Assembly: GCA_963575745.1 (NCBI GenBank)
Contig: CAUYUJ010016887.1
Coordinates: 92,501 to 125,000, forward strand
DNA: 32,500 bases
Origin: Prorocentrum cordatum
Lineage: Eukaryota > Sar > Dinophyceae > Prorocentrales > Prorocentraceae
Direction: 5' to 3'
A program made the position numbers and the translations under genes. Under the pieces are notes generated by a model. The model was given only the letters and a program-made list of their open reading frames with translations, did no database searches and was not told the DNA's origin. Numbering within the stretch: position 1 is the stretch's first letter; each line of letters opens with the position of its first letter. This document shows positions 1 through 8,711 of the stretch, one piece after another.

Positions 1-29
1 GCTCCCGCCGGGACCCCCCCCCCCTGGAT

Positions 30-183
30 TCAAGCAGTGGCGAAGCGTCCTGGCTCGCTTATAGCCCCACCAAACAATGTTCTAAGAACCTTTTTTGCGG
101 TTTCCGCGAAGTGTTCTTAGAACAGTTCGGGCGGAGACTGTCTTGTTTCAACACATCGGGTTCATGTTCTAAGAACATTGTCA
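30..183 (+). repeat. Dispersed repeat family A, copy 1 (truncated)
   Basis: Begins with the family A head (AAGCAGTGGCGAAGCGTC) and carries several near-palindromic TTCTAAGAAC / TTCTTAGAAC words. Related copies lie at 2165-2430 and 9416-9654. This copy lacks the conserved family tail (GGACGGTCGGTCCCTGCTCAA region) because element B sequence starts at about 184. No coding potential is evident. The family is unnamed; its mobility is inferred only from dispersal. Confidence 0.75.
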
Positions 184-417
184 CTGGGCACGGACAGGAT
201 GGGTACAGTGCCCAACAGCAGTTCCTGTTCCTTCTGAACAGGGTTCGCTGTCCACGCCGCCGCGGCCTGTGTCCCTCTGGCGGAGACTGTCTTGTTTCAA
301 CACATCGGGTTCATGTTCTAAGAACATTGTCACTGGGCACGGACAGGATGGGTACAGTGCCCAACAGCAGTTCCTGTTCCTTCTGAACAGGGTTCGCTGT
401 CCACGCCGCCGCGGCCT
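130..417. repeat. Perfect tandem duplication, period 149 bp
   Basis: The block starting at 130 recurs at 279 with no difference that I can see over about 139 bp. Each unit contains the end of repeat A and the left half of element B, so the duplication copied an A/B junction after B had joined A. The lack of divergence suggests a recent event, since neighbouring repeats are clearly diverged. Confidence 0.9.
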
Positions 418-511
418 CCGACAGGAGGCCGCCTGCCCAACAGCGGCCGCTGTTGGTTTGGGACAACATTTGTTGTTGGGCGTTGTGCCCAATTTTTTCC
501 GTACCCATTTC
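333..511. mobile_element. Element B, copy 1: MITE-like, long terminal inverted repeats
   Basis: The left end reads GGGCAC, a spacer, GGGTACAGTGCCCAACAGCA. The right end (463-511) is its inverted counterpart. The centre holds a perfect 20-bp palindrome with a NotI site at 437-456 and a smaller hairpin built on CCTGTTC/GAACAGG. A second copy lies at 4029-4217. It is about 180 bp and non-coding, so any movement would need a transposase supplied elsewhere. The left half is also present at 184-278 because of the tandem duplication. Confidence 0.75.
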
Positions 512-669
512 GGGTGCCAAACTGGAGGCCCTCGGGGAGCTTCTAGCGGCTCCCGGCAGCAGGAGGAGGCAATGTGAGGCGCCAGAGGTCGCGTGCCCCA
601 TGGCCAGGACATGCCTCCACTCCTCCCTCCCCTCCCCCTATCGGTCCCCGCTCCTCCTAGATCTCTCTT

Positions 670-905
670 CCCCCTCTCCCCTCCCCCGTGCTCACTCCTC
701 TCCGCCCCCCATCCCCTCCCAGCATTCGCTCTCCCCCTCCCCGCCTCCTCACCCAGAACCCCCGCCGTCATGCTCTTTGTTCAGACGTCGACCCCCAAAG
801 GTCCCGACCCATTCCCCAGGACCAGCTTTTCATCCTGAGTCACTTCTTGGCGGTCCCGAGGCCCTGTGGGGGCCCCGAGAGGCCGGAAATAACGAAACAA
901 CTCAC
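670..905. repeat. Dispersed repeat family C, copy 1
   Basis: A pyrimidine-rich front is followed by a conserved core around CCAGGACCAGCTT, TCATCCTGAGTCACTTCTTGG and CGAAACA. The same order occurs at 1722-1958 and, more diverged, at 5890-6115. No inverted ends or coding potential are seen. The 906-1076 stretch after it holds nothing I recognise. Confidence 0.7.
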
Positions 906-1076
906 GCCGCGTCTTCCCCGTGACTCCACCCTTCGCGCGGCCGCCCTCGTCTTCGCCTCTCTCTCCTGCGCGCCAAGCAGTTTAGTTTGCCCGATCGGTT
1001 GCCCCGAGGAGCCCCACCTCACGCTGGTGCGGACTGCCTCTGCCTCGGCGCCAACGAAACCAGAGCTCCTTGACTA

Positions 1077-1233
1077 GAGGTCCGCGCGGATTTCTTGGGT
1101 CCGCGCTGGACCCCCCTCCCTGGCGCGCGGAACGCGCCAGGGGCGGCGCCGGAGGCGCCGCCAGGGGGTCCCAGCGTGGATCCGAGAAATCCGCGCGGAG
1201 GTCAGAGTTTTTATGTTTATGTCACTTTTTGTT
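1077..1233. mobile_element. Fold-back element FB1
   Basis: Arms at 1077-1118 and 1162-1203 are inverted copies of each other (TCCGCGCGGATTTC at the outer ends). Between them sit two further hairpins, 1120-1140 (CTGGCGCG arm) and 1142-1162 (GGCGGCGCC arm), giving a cruciform-like layout. The tail at 1204-1233 (TTTATGTTTATG) recurs with a right arm at 19770-19846, which shows this is a dispersed family rather than a chance hairpin. Non-coding. Confidence 0.75.
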
Positions 1234-1467
1234 CCCCTATTGACTCGATGGGGGTCTGGGCAGCCTGCCCCCCCCCCTCTCTCTCGGCCATGGCCCCCCC
1301 CCCTCTCTTGGGACCCCTCTTCGCTTGCTCGGCAGGCCGCCCGTGCGCCGGCCGGGGGCCGCCTCTTGGAGGAACCCTCTGCAGGACCCCCAGAGCCGCC
1401 TGGAGCCCCACCTCGACCCTCAAGAGGCCCAAGACCCACGACGTTCCAACCTACTCTAGCCTTGATC

Positions 1468-1596
1468 ACCAGAAAGAATTTCGAGCACCAAGGGGATACC
1501 GAAATGTGAAGGCTTTCACGTGTCGGGCCCTGGGGGACGATACTCGCTCGACACTGTTTCGGCACTTTTCTGGGTGCTCGAAAACACTTCTGGGAC
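1468..1596. mobile_element. Fold-back element FB2
   Basis: CAGAAAGAATTTCGAGCACC near 1470-1489 pairs with the inverted GGGTGCTCGAAAACACTTCTG at 1572-1592, with weaker complementarity continuing inward (CCGAAA...TTTCGG). It is about 130 bp and non-coding. Only one copy is seen here, so element status is inferred. The GC-rich stretch 1234-1467 before it shows nothing recognisable. Confidence 0.5.
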
Positions 1597-1721
1597 GTGG
1601 TCCTGAAATGCGATGGGAACAACACAACCCAAGACACCCAGTGACTTTCGCACAGGCTGTTGCACGCTGTTGGGGCCCCCCTCCCCGATGGCTCGGCCGG
1701 GCGCCGCCGCCACGGCTCCCC

Positions 1722-1958
1722 CCCCCCCCCTCTCCCCGCGTCCTCACTCCTCTCCGCCGCCCCCATCCCCCCAGCCTTCGCTCTCCTCCTCACCGCCTCC
1801 TCACCCAGACCCCCGACGTCATGATTGTGTCGTGCCGTCGGCCCCCCGAAGGTCCCGGCCCATTCCCCAGGACCAGCTTCTCATCCTGAGTCACTTCTTG
1901 GCGGTCCCGAGGCCTGGTAGGGGCCCCCAGCGACCGGAAAGAACGAAACACTTCCTCA
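1722..1958. repeat. Dispersed repeat family C, copy 2
   Basis: The same order of blocks as 670-905: a CCTCACTCCTCTCCGCC front, CCTCACCCAGA, then CCCATTCCCCAGGACCAGCTT and CGAAACA. It is diverged by scattered substitutions and small indels. The sequence from 1959 to 2164 is GC-rich and unrecognised. Confidence 0.75.
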
Positions 1959-2164
1959 CCCTGCCCCCCTCTCCCTCGGCCCTGTCACCCCCCCCCTTGG
2001 GCTCCCCTCCCCGTCGGCATGGCCGGCCGTCCCCGTCCCGCAGTGCCCACTTCCCCCATGCAGCCTGGCCTCTCGTGCCCATGGCCCCCCTGGCGAGGGG
2101 AGAGGCCCCGCTGCCAGGGGGGAGGTGCCTGGGAGTTGGCGCCCCTCAGGGCCACTGCAAGCGT

Positions 2165-2430
2165 CGAGCAGTTGCGAAGCGTCCAGGCCTGCCTGTAGGC
2201 CCACCAAGGATTACCCCAAGAACCTTTTTGTGTGGTCTGCACGGGATGCTCTTGGAACAGTCCTGGCGGAGACTTTCTTCTTTGGAGATTTCGGCTTTCT
2301 GTTCTAAGAGCCGTTTTTTTTGTTTTTGGAACCCTTTGGGGGATTCTAAGAACCTGTCGCCTTTTTTTGGGTTCTAAGAACATGTCGTGCTAGGCCCCTA
2401 GGAATGTCGGGACGGTCGGTCCCTGCTCAA
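2165..2430 (+). repeat. Dispersed repeat family A, copy 2
   Basis: Complete copy of about 266 bp. The head is GAGCAGTTGCGAAGCGTCC and the middle carries several TTCTAAGAAC-like words spaced through T-rich sequence. The tail is GGACGGTCGGTCCCTGCTCAA, shared with 9416-9654. The repeated short near-palindromes could fold into several small hairpins. No open frame is supported. Confidence 0.8.
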
Positions 2431-3165
2431 GGTCCGCTGGAGCGGGTGCCTTTGGGACGCCAGAGACGGAGGTCAATGCAAACGGGCGACGCCCACCCAT
2501 GGGCGACGCGCGCGCGCCGAGACATCTTGTAGGATGAGTTCTGTGGCGGGCGCACGTTTGGCCACACCGCTCGGGGAGCGATCTACTGCAAGATGGTTAA
2601 TCAGGTGTTCGTGCCGGACGCACGTAGTCCCAGTACGCCCTTGTGCGTCCCACATTATTCCCATCGGCCTGCCCGGGGGCTCCGCCCGAGGAGGTGGCCT
2701 CCTGGTTTTTACCTGGCAGGGCTTGGCTCGAGGAGTTTTAACACCCATATATGACTCCATCGTAGCGAGATCGCGACGGGAGTTGTTGCTGCTTTTTCCT
2801 CTGCCCCTGGGAGCTCTCGCGGGGCCCCAGGGTCGTCAACGTAACGATTCAGGCTGAAACGGCGTTCCTGGGGAATGGTTCGGGACTTCTGGGGATCCCA
2901 TACAGCAGAAACCATGACACTGCATGCCTGGGAGTGGAGGCAAAAAGGAGACAGAAGAGCCCAGACTTCATCGCAACCTTCCCAAAGAGTGCTTGCACTT
3001 AGGGATGCTTGATTCCGTTCGGACGGTGCCCGTCCAGCCGGCTTGTCGCCGCCCGTCGTCGCCGCCGCCGCTGGCATCTGTTGGTTCGGAGTCGGTTCGT
3101 CGCCGCCCGTCGCCGCTCGTCGCCGTTGGATATCGTTTTTGCACTGCAGCCGCATTTGTTCTGCC
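2431..3165. other. Unrecognised GC-rich stretch
   Basis: No gene is supported. Frames are open here on both strands, but none shows a recognisable domain. A short CGTCGCCGCCCGTCGTCGC-like tract lies near 3045-3125. Two blocks near 2545 and 2615 look like weak inverted repeats (GGCGCACG / CGGACGCACG). They are too degenerate to call an element. Confidence 0.4.
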
Positions 3166-3170
3166 CTGCT

Positions 3171-3362
3171 TGGCATCGTGTTGCATTCCTTTGTGTTGCT
3201 TTGCATCGCGCTACATCGCTTTGTATGACATCGCGCTGCGTTGATCTGCGTTGGTTTGCTTTACGTTGCGTTGCATTGCTTTGCACCGCATTGCGTTGTG
3301 TTGAGTAGCATTGCATTATGCTGTATTGCTTGCGTCGTGTTGCATTGTATTGCATTCATTGC
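3171..3362. repeat. Degenerate 5-bp array (TTGCA/TTGCG type)
   Basis: About 38 successive pentamers close to TTGCA, TTGCG or TTGTG stay in register with few shifts. It is too diverged for a simple microsatellite but clearly periodic. It ends near a TTGCACCACAT word (3378-3388) that reappears in the comparable array at 20800-21115. The 3373-3745 stretch beyond shows no recognisable gene. Confidence 0.7.
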
Positions 3363-3747
3363 TTCGCAGAGCACAGATTGCACCACATGTATGGCACCAC
3401 TGATATTGCACCGCAGCGGTTGGACCACCTAAATTGCTCCGCACAGATTGCAAGAGGTACCTGTTTGAGGTCAGCGCTGGCTAACAGATTCAGGAACCGT
3501 CCTCTCGCCTCAATGCTGGCTGCATTGTTGGCCAGGGCGGCCACGATGAAGATGCGTATGGCCGTGCTCTCACACCTGTCCCGGTTGCATATTCTCTTTC
3601 TCAGGGCTTCTGGTCGTGCTTCCCTTATGCTTCGACCCGCCTTATCACTTTTCATGGTGTGAGGGTGCTATGCTGGCGCCCTCTTGCGCTGGCGCGCCGT
3701 GAGCTCGAGTACTGGCTGGGCCGCGCCGTGAGTGCGCCATGATTATC

Positions 3748-3900
3748 TTCCGCTTCCTCCTCCTCCTCCTCTTCCTCCTCCTCCTCCTCTTCCTCCTCCT
3801 CCTCCTCCTCCTCCTCCTCTTCCTCCCGCCTCCTCCTCCTCCTCCTTCTCCTCCTACTCCTCCTCCTCCTCCTCCTTCTCCTCCTCCTCATACGCCGCCT
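3748..3900. repeat. CCT/TCC triplet array
   Basis: Pyrimidine-only or nearly so on the plus strand: CCT units interrupted by CTT and CCC variants. Frames are open in all three phases on both strands only because the triplets lack stops. Confidence 0.95.
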
Positions 3901-4028
3901 GAGGGCCGGACTGCGTGTCTGCAGCGAGCTCAGGGGGGGCCCGGGGCAGGGCGGCGAGGGCGGAGAGCGGGGGCGGGGAGGGAGTGGATGCGGCAGGGTG
4001 GAGCGAAGGCGGAAGGTCTGCACGCACG

Positions 4029-4217
4029 AGATGGGCACAGAAACAATGGGTACAATGCCCAACAGCAGTTCCTGTTCATTTTGAACAGGACTCGCTGTCC
4101 GCGCGCTGCGGCTTGTGTTCATTTGAGACAGAAGGCCGCCTGCCCAACAGCGGCCGCTGTTGGTTCGGGACAACATTTGCTATTGGGCATTGTACCCATT
4201 TTTTCCGTGCCCATTTC
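4029..4217. mobile_element. Element B, copy 2: MITE-like, long terminal inverted repeats
   Basis: The cleaner copy of B, 189 bp. ATGGGCACAGAAACAATGGG at the left is matched by the inverted right end with three differences over 36 bases. The next bases, TACAATGCCCAACAGCA, are part of the same arm. A perfect 20-bp palindrome (CCAACAGCGGCCGCTGTTGG) sits at 4144-4163, and a 9-bp-stem hairpin at 4070-4090. No target-site duplication is obvious. Non-autonomous by size; the superfamily is unknown. Confidence 0.8.
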
Positions 4218-4307
4218 GGGCGTCCAAAGAAGGGGGGTGGAGGAGGGAGGAGGCACCAGGGCCGAGGCTTTGGCAGGGATGGGATGCGAGGGGAAGGGAT
4301 GCCGACT

Positions 4308-4618
4308 GAGGGTCTGGGAGGCTCGGGATGGGACGAGAAGCTCTGGCGGACCTCCCAGATGGGGTCCGAGCAGATGGGGTCGAGGGATCGTGCCGCATCG
4401 CCGATGCATCGGCGATGCGGCTCGATGTGGAGCCCGCTTTTCTCCACGCCGATGCAGCGCCGACGCCGCCAGTGCATCGCCGATGCATCGAGGGTGCATC
4501 GCCAAAGCATCAGCGATGCGTGTCGCGATCCTCCGACCCCATCTACTCCGACCCCATCTGGGAGGCCTCTCAGAGACACTGGCGGAGGGTCTGGTAGGCT
4601 CGGGATGGGGTGAGAAGC
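4308..4618. mobile_element. Fold-back element FB3 with perfect 30-bp palindrome
   Basis: Outer direct repeats (GAGGGTCTGG, GGCTCGGGATGGG) lie at 4308-4341 and 4585-4618. Inside them are inverted arms at 4348-4400 and 4511-4568 (CTCCCAGATGGGGTC). The inner region is a cluster of GCATCGCCGATGCATCG-like words, including a perfect 30-bp palindrome at 4392-4421. Direct repeats outside inverted arms suggest either an element inside a repeat or a compound element. Non-coding. Confidence 0.7.
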
Positions 4619-4663
4619 GGAGGCGAGGGGAAGGGGGGACGGAAGGGCGGACCCCCTTCTTCC

Positions 4664-4733
4664 TCCTGTGTCCTCCTCCTCCTCCTCCTCCTCCTCCTCC
4701 TCCTCCACCTCCTCCTCCTCCTCCTCCCCAACC
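4664..4733. repeat. CCT triplet array
   Basis: Nearly pure CCT units with one CCA interruption. The following 4741-5017 is GC-rich with an A-tract near 4825-4834 and shows no supported gene. Confidence 0.95.
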
Positions 4734-5017
4734 AGCCTCCTCGTCCGTCCTCCGTGCCCTTCCTCCCCTGCCTCCTGTCCGTCCTCCGACGTCTCGGGCA
4801 GTCACGAGGCTTGTGTTTTTTTATGAGAAAAAAACGAGTCCACGCTCCCGACCCAACCATCCCCGCGGCATTTGTCGAGCCCAGTCTCCGCCCGCCAGAA
4901 CCCCTGGGCCCCGCAGAAGCCGGGCGAAGGCGACCGACGTAACTGCTTTCGCTGCGCCCTAGTCTGACGTCTGTCTCCCCTCCCCCACACCCCCTGTGAG
5001 GAGAGAACAGCGACGGT

Positions 5018-5139
5018 CCCCCCCCCTCCACCCCCCCCCCTCCACCACCCCCACCACCCCCCACCACCCCCACCACACCACCACCACCACCACCACCACC
5101 AACACCACCACCACCACACCACCACCACCACCACCAGGG
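5018..5139. repeat. C-rich and (CCA)n array
   Basis: Runs of eight to ten C are followed by CCA/ACC triplets with a few CAACAC interruptions. It codes only for homopolymers in any frame. Confidence 0.95.
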
Positions 5140-5213
5140 GTCACCTCCAGCGCGGAGGTTCACGATGCCTCCTCCCCGAGCTGGGGATCGGAGGTGTCTC
5201 GAGCCGAGCACGG

Positions 5214-5216
<3 letters not shown>

Positions 5217-5246
<30 letters not shown>
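5217..5246 (+). repeat. Homopolymer of 30 G
   Basis: Thirty uninterrupted G on the plus strand, preceded by GGGGA. Such a run can form G-quadruplexes and is prone to length error in sequencing, so the true length may differ. The GC-rich stretch from 5250 to 5889 after it holds no recognised gene. Confidence 0.9.
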
Positions 5247-5249
<3 letters not shown>

Positions 5250-5889
5250 TCCGGCGGGAGGAGCACCCGTCGCCTCGCGCGGGCGGCGCGGTGGTGTCGC
5301 CCCTGCCTCCCGCGGCCGCGCTGTTGACCCGCAGCTCGCTGGCAAAAGTGATCGTCTTTCCTGGCTTCTGCCCGTCACGCCGCCTGCTCCTCCGGGCGAG
5401 TGCCCGCGGGGAGGGCGCACGCCGCGGCGGCCCTCGCGCCCCGCGGTGGGCGCCGCTGCAAAAGGGTGGGCGCCGATCGGGGGAAGGGGACCCACGCCTC
5501 AGCGCGTCCAGGGCCGCCCGCCCTCTCCTCAGCCCCCCCACCCCCCTGTGCCCGCAGGCCCGCCCGTGGGCCGTCGGCCTGCCTACCCTCCGCACACCTC
5601 CCTGGCCCCGGGCCGGGGAGCGGCCCGGCCTCGGGCGGCACGGAGGAGGCCTGGCACCCCGCGCAGCAGAAGAGCTGCGCTCCCACCCGAGCTGGTGGTC
5701 CTCCTCCACCCCCCCATGCCCTCGCCCCTTCCCCGCCCCTTCCTCGTCCCTTCCTCCTCGCTCGCCCCCCTCCCCGCCGCCCCCCCCCTTCGCTTCCGCC
5801 CCAGCATCTTCTCACTCCTCTCACCCCCCCGGGGGCCCTTCGTCCGCAGCCGGGGAGGGCGCCGGGGGGGGGGGGGAATAGGAGGCCAC

Positions 5890-6115
5890 AGCCCCAGACT
5901 CCCGACGCCATGACTTTTTGTCATGACGTGGCCATTGGAAGTCCGGACGCTGTCCCAGGGACGGGTTCTTCATCCTGTTTTTTTGACAGCCCCGAGGCCT
6001 GGCGACGGCCCCAGGAGGCCGAAGATGTGGAGATCACGGGGGCCGGTTCTTCGTCCCGAGTCGTCTTCTCGACGGCCCCAGGGCCCGGCGAGGGCCCGCG
6101 GACGCCGACAGCAGC
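5890..6115. repeat. Dispersed repeat family C, copy 3 with internal duplication
   Basis: Diverged relative of 670-905. The core GGTTCTTCATCCTG...GACAGCCCCGAGGCCTGG occurs at about 5963-6023 and again, more altered, at 6044-6110. A CATGAC-TTTTT-GTCATG hairpin lies near 5910. Homology rests on block order and short identical runs. Confidence 0.55.
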
Positions 6116-6209
6116 ACAACACCTCTCGGCACGATTCTTGCTCGCGACGCGAGAGGGGGGCCTGGAGCGGGGCCAGGCGGCCGCAGCGGCCTCCGCGCGC
6201 ACCGCCGCC

Positions 6210-6340
6210 GGAGGAGGAGGAGGAGGAGGAGGAGGAGGAGGAGGAGGGAGAGGAAAAGGAGGAGGAGGAGGAGGAGGGAGAGGAAAAGGAGGGAGGAGGG
6301 AGGGAGGAGGAGGAGGGGAGGAGGAGGGGGAGGAGAGGGC
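6210..6340. repeat. GGA triplet array
   Basis: Purine-rich GGA/GAG triplets with GGGA interruptions. It is the opposite-strand counterpart of the CCT array beginning at 6521, so the two could pair across about 180 bp. Confidence 0.95.
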
Positions 6341-6520
6341 GGCCACCGCACGGCGCCGCGCAAACACACCGACCGACGGCGGCGAGAGGACCCGCAGGCG
6401 CCCGCGGCGCACGGCGCGCCGGGGGGCGGCACACCGCCGGGTGTCTGCCGCCGCTCACGGAGGAGGAGCTGCTGGAGGCCGAGCTCGCGGAGGAGGCGCT
6501 TCTGCCCCCCCTTTTGCTGC

Positions 6521-6863
6521 TCCTCCTCCTCCTCCTCCTCCTCCTCCTCCTCCTCCTCCTCCTCCTCCTCCTCCTCCTCCTTCCCAACGTCCTCGTCCTC
6601 CTCCTGCGCCTCCTTTTCCTTCTCGCTGCTCCTGCTCCTGCTCCCTGCTCCTCCTCCTCCTCCTCCTCCTCCTCCTCCTCCTCCTCCTCCTCCTCCTCCC
6701 CCTCCTCCCTCTCCTCATTCTGCCTCCTTCTCCTCCTGCTCCGCCCCCTCCTCCTCCTCCCTCCTGCTCCTCTCCTCCTCCTCCTCCTCCTCCTCCTCCT
6801 CCTGCTCCTTCTCCTCCCATCCTTCCCTTCCTACCTCCTCCCCCCCCTCCACCTCCTCCCCGT
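6521..6863. repeat. CCT-rich pyrimidine arrays
   Basis: Three CCT blocks (about 6521-6583, 6646-6706 and 6775-6803) are joined by degenerate C/T-rich sequence. They give stop-free frames that should not be read as genes. Confidence 0.95.
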
Positions 6864-6883
6864 CCTGTGCCTTCGGACGGTGG

Positions 6884-7000
6884 CGCCGACGCCGACGCCG
6901 ACGCCAACGCCGACGACGACGACGACGCCGACGCCGATGCCGACGCAGACGACGACGGCGACGACGACTATGACGACGACGACTATGACGACGACGACTA

Positions 7001-7060
<60 letters not shown>

Positions 7061-7104
7061 TTATGATGACGACGACGACTATGACGACGACGACGACTAT
7101 GACT

Positions 7105-7176
<72 letters not shown>

Positions 7177-7256
7177 GCGGCGACGGCGGCGGCGGCGGCG
7201 ACGGCTGCGGCGACGAGGACGGGTCGACGACGACGACGACGTCGTCGACGACGACG
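6884..7256. repeat. Long GAC array with patterned interruptions
   Basis: Hundreds of bases of GAC triplets. Interruptions are single-codon-like changes kept in register: GCC early, TAT in the middle (often every five triplets, period 15), and GGC late. In one plus frame this reads as poly-Asp with Tyr, Ala and Gly; other frames give poly-Thr or poly-Arg. No flanking domain supports a protein. It is CpG-dense. Confidence 0.9.
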
Positions 7257-7259
7257 TTT

Positions 7260-7740
7260 TTCAGTGCCATCGTGGGCCCTCTGGTCGCAACTGTGGGGGT
7301 CGCTCCGAAGTAGTGGTCATGGGACTGGTTCAGGACGGGTGCCTCAGTCACTCTCTCCTGGGGTTGGGCTGCGCGGATGCCCAGGCGGCCGCGACACAAA
7401 GATCTAGATAGCGGGTGTTTCCTCGGTTTGGAGCCCTGGATGGCTCTGTCTTGGGATCTAGGACCACCACACCAGCGACCATCTTTGACGGAAGAGCTTG
7501 TCCCTGGGATGATGGGCTCGACAGTCCCAGGGGCGCACGACACGGGGCGATCCTGACGTCGGACGTCTGTGGGGGGGGGCGGACAGCAGGCTCTGGCGGG
7601 GGCGCCAGGACCTGGCCTTCGACGCGGAGGAGGAGGAGGAGTGGCGCGCCTACGACGAGGACGTGAGGCCTCGTCCGCCGGCAGCGCGCCCCGCTCGTCT
7701 CGTCCCCCCTTCCGCTTCCCTCCTGTGCCCCCCTCCTCCT
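7260..7740. other. Unique stretch without a recognised gene
   Basis: Mixed-composition DNA between arrays. A small hairpin built on CCCTGGGA/TCCCAGGG lies near 7502-7542. Frames are open on both strands and none matches a family I know. Confidence 0.35.
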
Positions 7741-7744
7741 TTTC

Positions 7745-7836
7745 GAGAGAGAGAGAGAGAGAAAGAAACAAAGAGAAAGAGAGAGAGAGAGAGAGCAGTG
7801 TATACATTTGTTCGAGAGACGCCTCTGAGAGGAGAA

Positions 7837-7871
<35 letters not shown>

Positions 7872-7966
7872 GAGGAGGAGGAGGAGGAGGAGGAGGATGA
7901 GGAGGAGGAGGAGAGGAGGAGGAGGAGGAGGAGGAGGAGGAGGGAGGAGGAGGAGGAGGAGGAGGA
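7745..7966. repeat. GA dinucleotide tract, 12-G run and GGA array
   Basis: (GA)n with AAA interruptions covers 7745-7796, a run of 12 G covers 7837-7848, and GGA/GAG triplets cover 7850-7966. It is opposite in strand to the CCT array at 8200-8317. The 7970-8195 gap between them is GC-rich and unrecognised. Confidence 0.95.
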
Positions 7967-8199
7967 ACGGGACGGTCTCGTGGGCCGAGCCCCTTGGCCG
8001 CGAGCCCGTGGGTATGGGGGCGCTCTGCCGCGGAGGCCCCGCGCGGCACGTGGCCATGCCACCAGTGGATCTGCGCAATCACTCCCCCCACCGCGTGTCC
8101 GCGCGATCGCAGCCCCGAGCTCAGACCGCGAGGGCGCGAATGTGGAGACGTTCTGGCCGCACGTGGTCCGCCTCCTCCCTCTTCGGCGGCCCACCTCTT

Positions 8200-8317
8200 C
8201 CTCCTCCTCCTCCTCCTCCTCCTCCTCCTCCTTGTCCTCCTCCTCCTCTTCTTGCCTCCTCCTGCCTCCTCCCCCTCCTCTTCCTCCTCCTCCTCCTGCA
8301 TCCTCCTCCTCCTCCTC
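8200..8317. repeat. CCT triplet array
   Basis: CCT/TCC triplets with CTT and TGC interruptions, continuing the convergent purine/pyrimidine pairing with 7850-7966. Confidence 0.95.
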
Positions 8318-8477
8318 GCCCCCCCCCCTGCCCTTCCCTTCATCCTGGGCAGCCCTGCAAGGCTCCGAGCCCGGCGCGCAGTCGCGGCTTCTGCGAGCGA
8401 TAGGGCGCCGCCATTCTCTGCAAGGGCACCTCGCTTCCGCAGGTCTTGGCCCTGCAGCTTTTCAGCACTGGGCTGAG

Positions 8478-8698
8478 GTCGGGCGTGCCCCTCTACAGGA
8501 GGAGTAGTCAAACGTAGTCAAAACATCGCCCCGGGATGATATATATATATATATATCTGTATGTTTTGACTATGTTGAACATTTGTTTGACTGTGTTTCA
8601 TGGTTCTTCCAGCATCGCCATCATCATCCTCACTATCAACGCCCAGTGTTACGTCGGGCATGTCCTTCCACAGGCCCTCTAAGGAGGACATACCCGAC
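8478..8698. mobile_element. Element D, copy 1: MITE-like
   Basis: GTCGGGCGTGCCCCTC at the left matches the inverted GGACATACCCGAC end at the right. Subterminal words AGTCAAAACAT (8517-8527) and ATGTTTTGACT (8561-8571) form an inner inverted pair around a short (AT)n tract. A second copy with the same order lies at 10489-10648. At the right end, 8640-8711 is itself a large inverted repeat (CGCCCAGTGTTA ... TAACACTGGGCG), perhaps a nested copy of the terminus. Non-coding. Confidence 0.7.
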
Positions 8699-8711
8699 CT
8701 AACACTGGGCG

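Noticed and set aside
5400-7313. A very long plus-strand open frame (over 600 codons) ending in poly-Asp
   Set aside because: It is open because GC-rich DNA and GGA/CCT/GAC triplets contain few stops. Overlapping frames on both strands are equally open and no domain is present.
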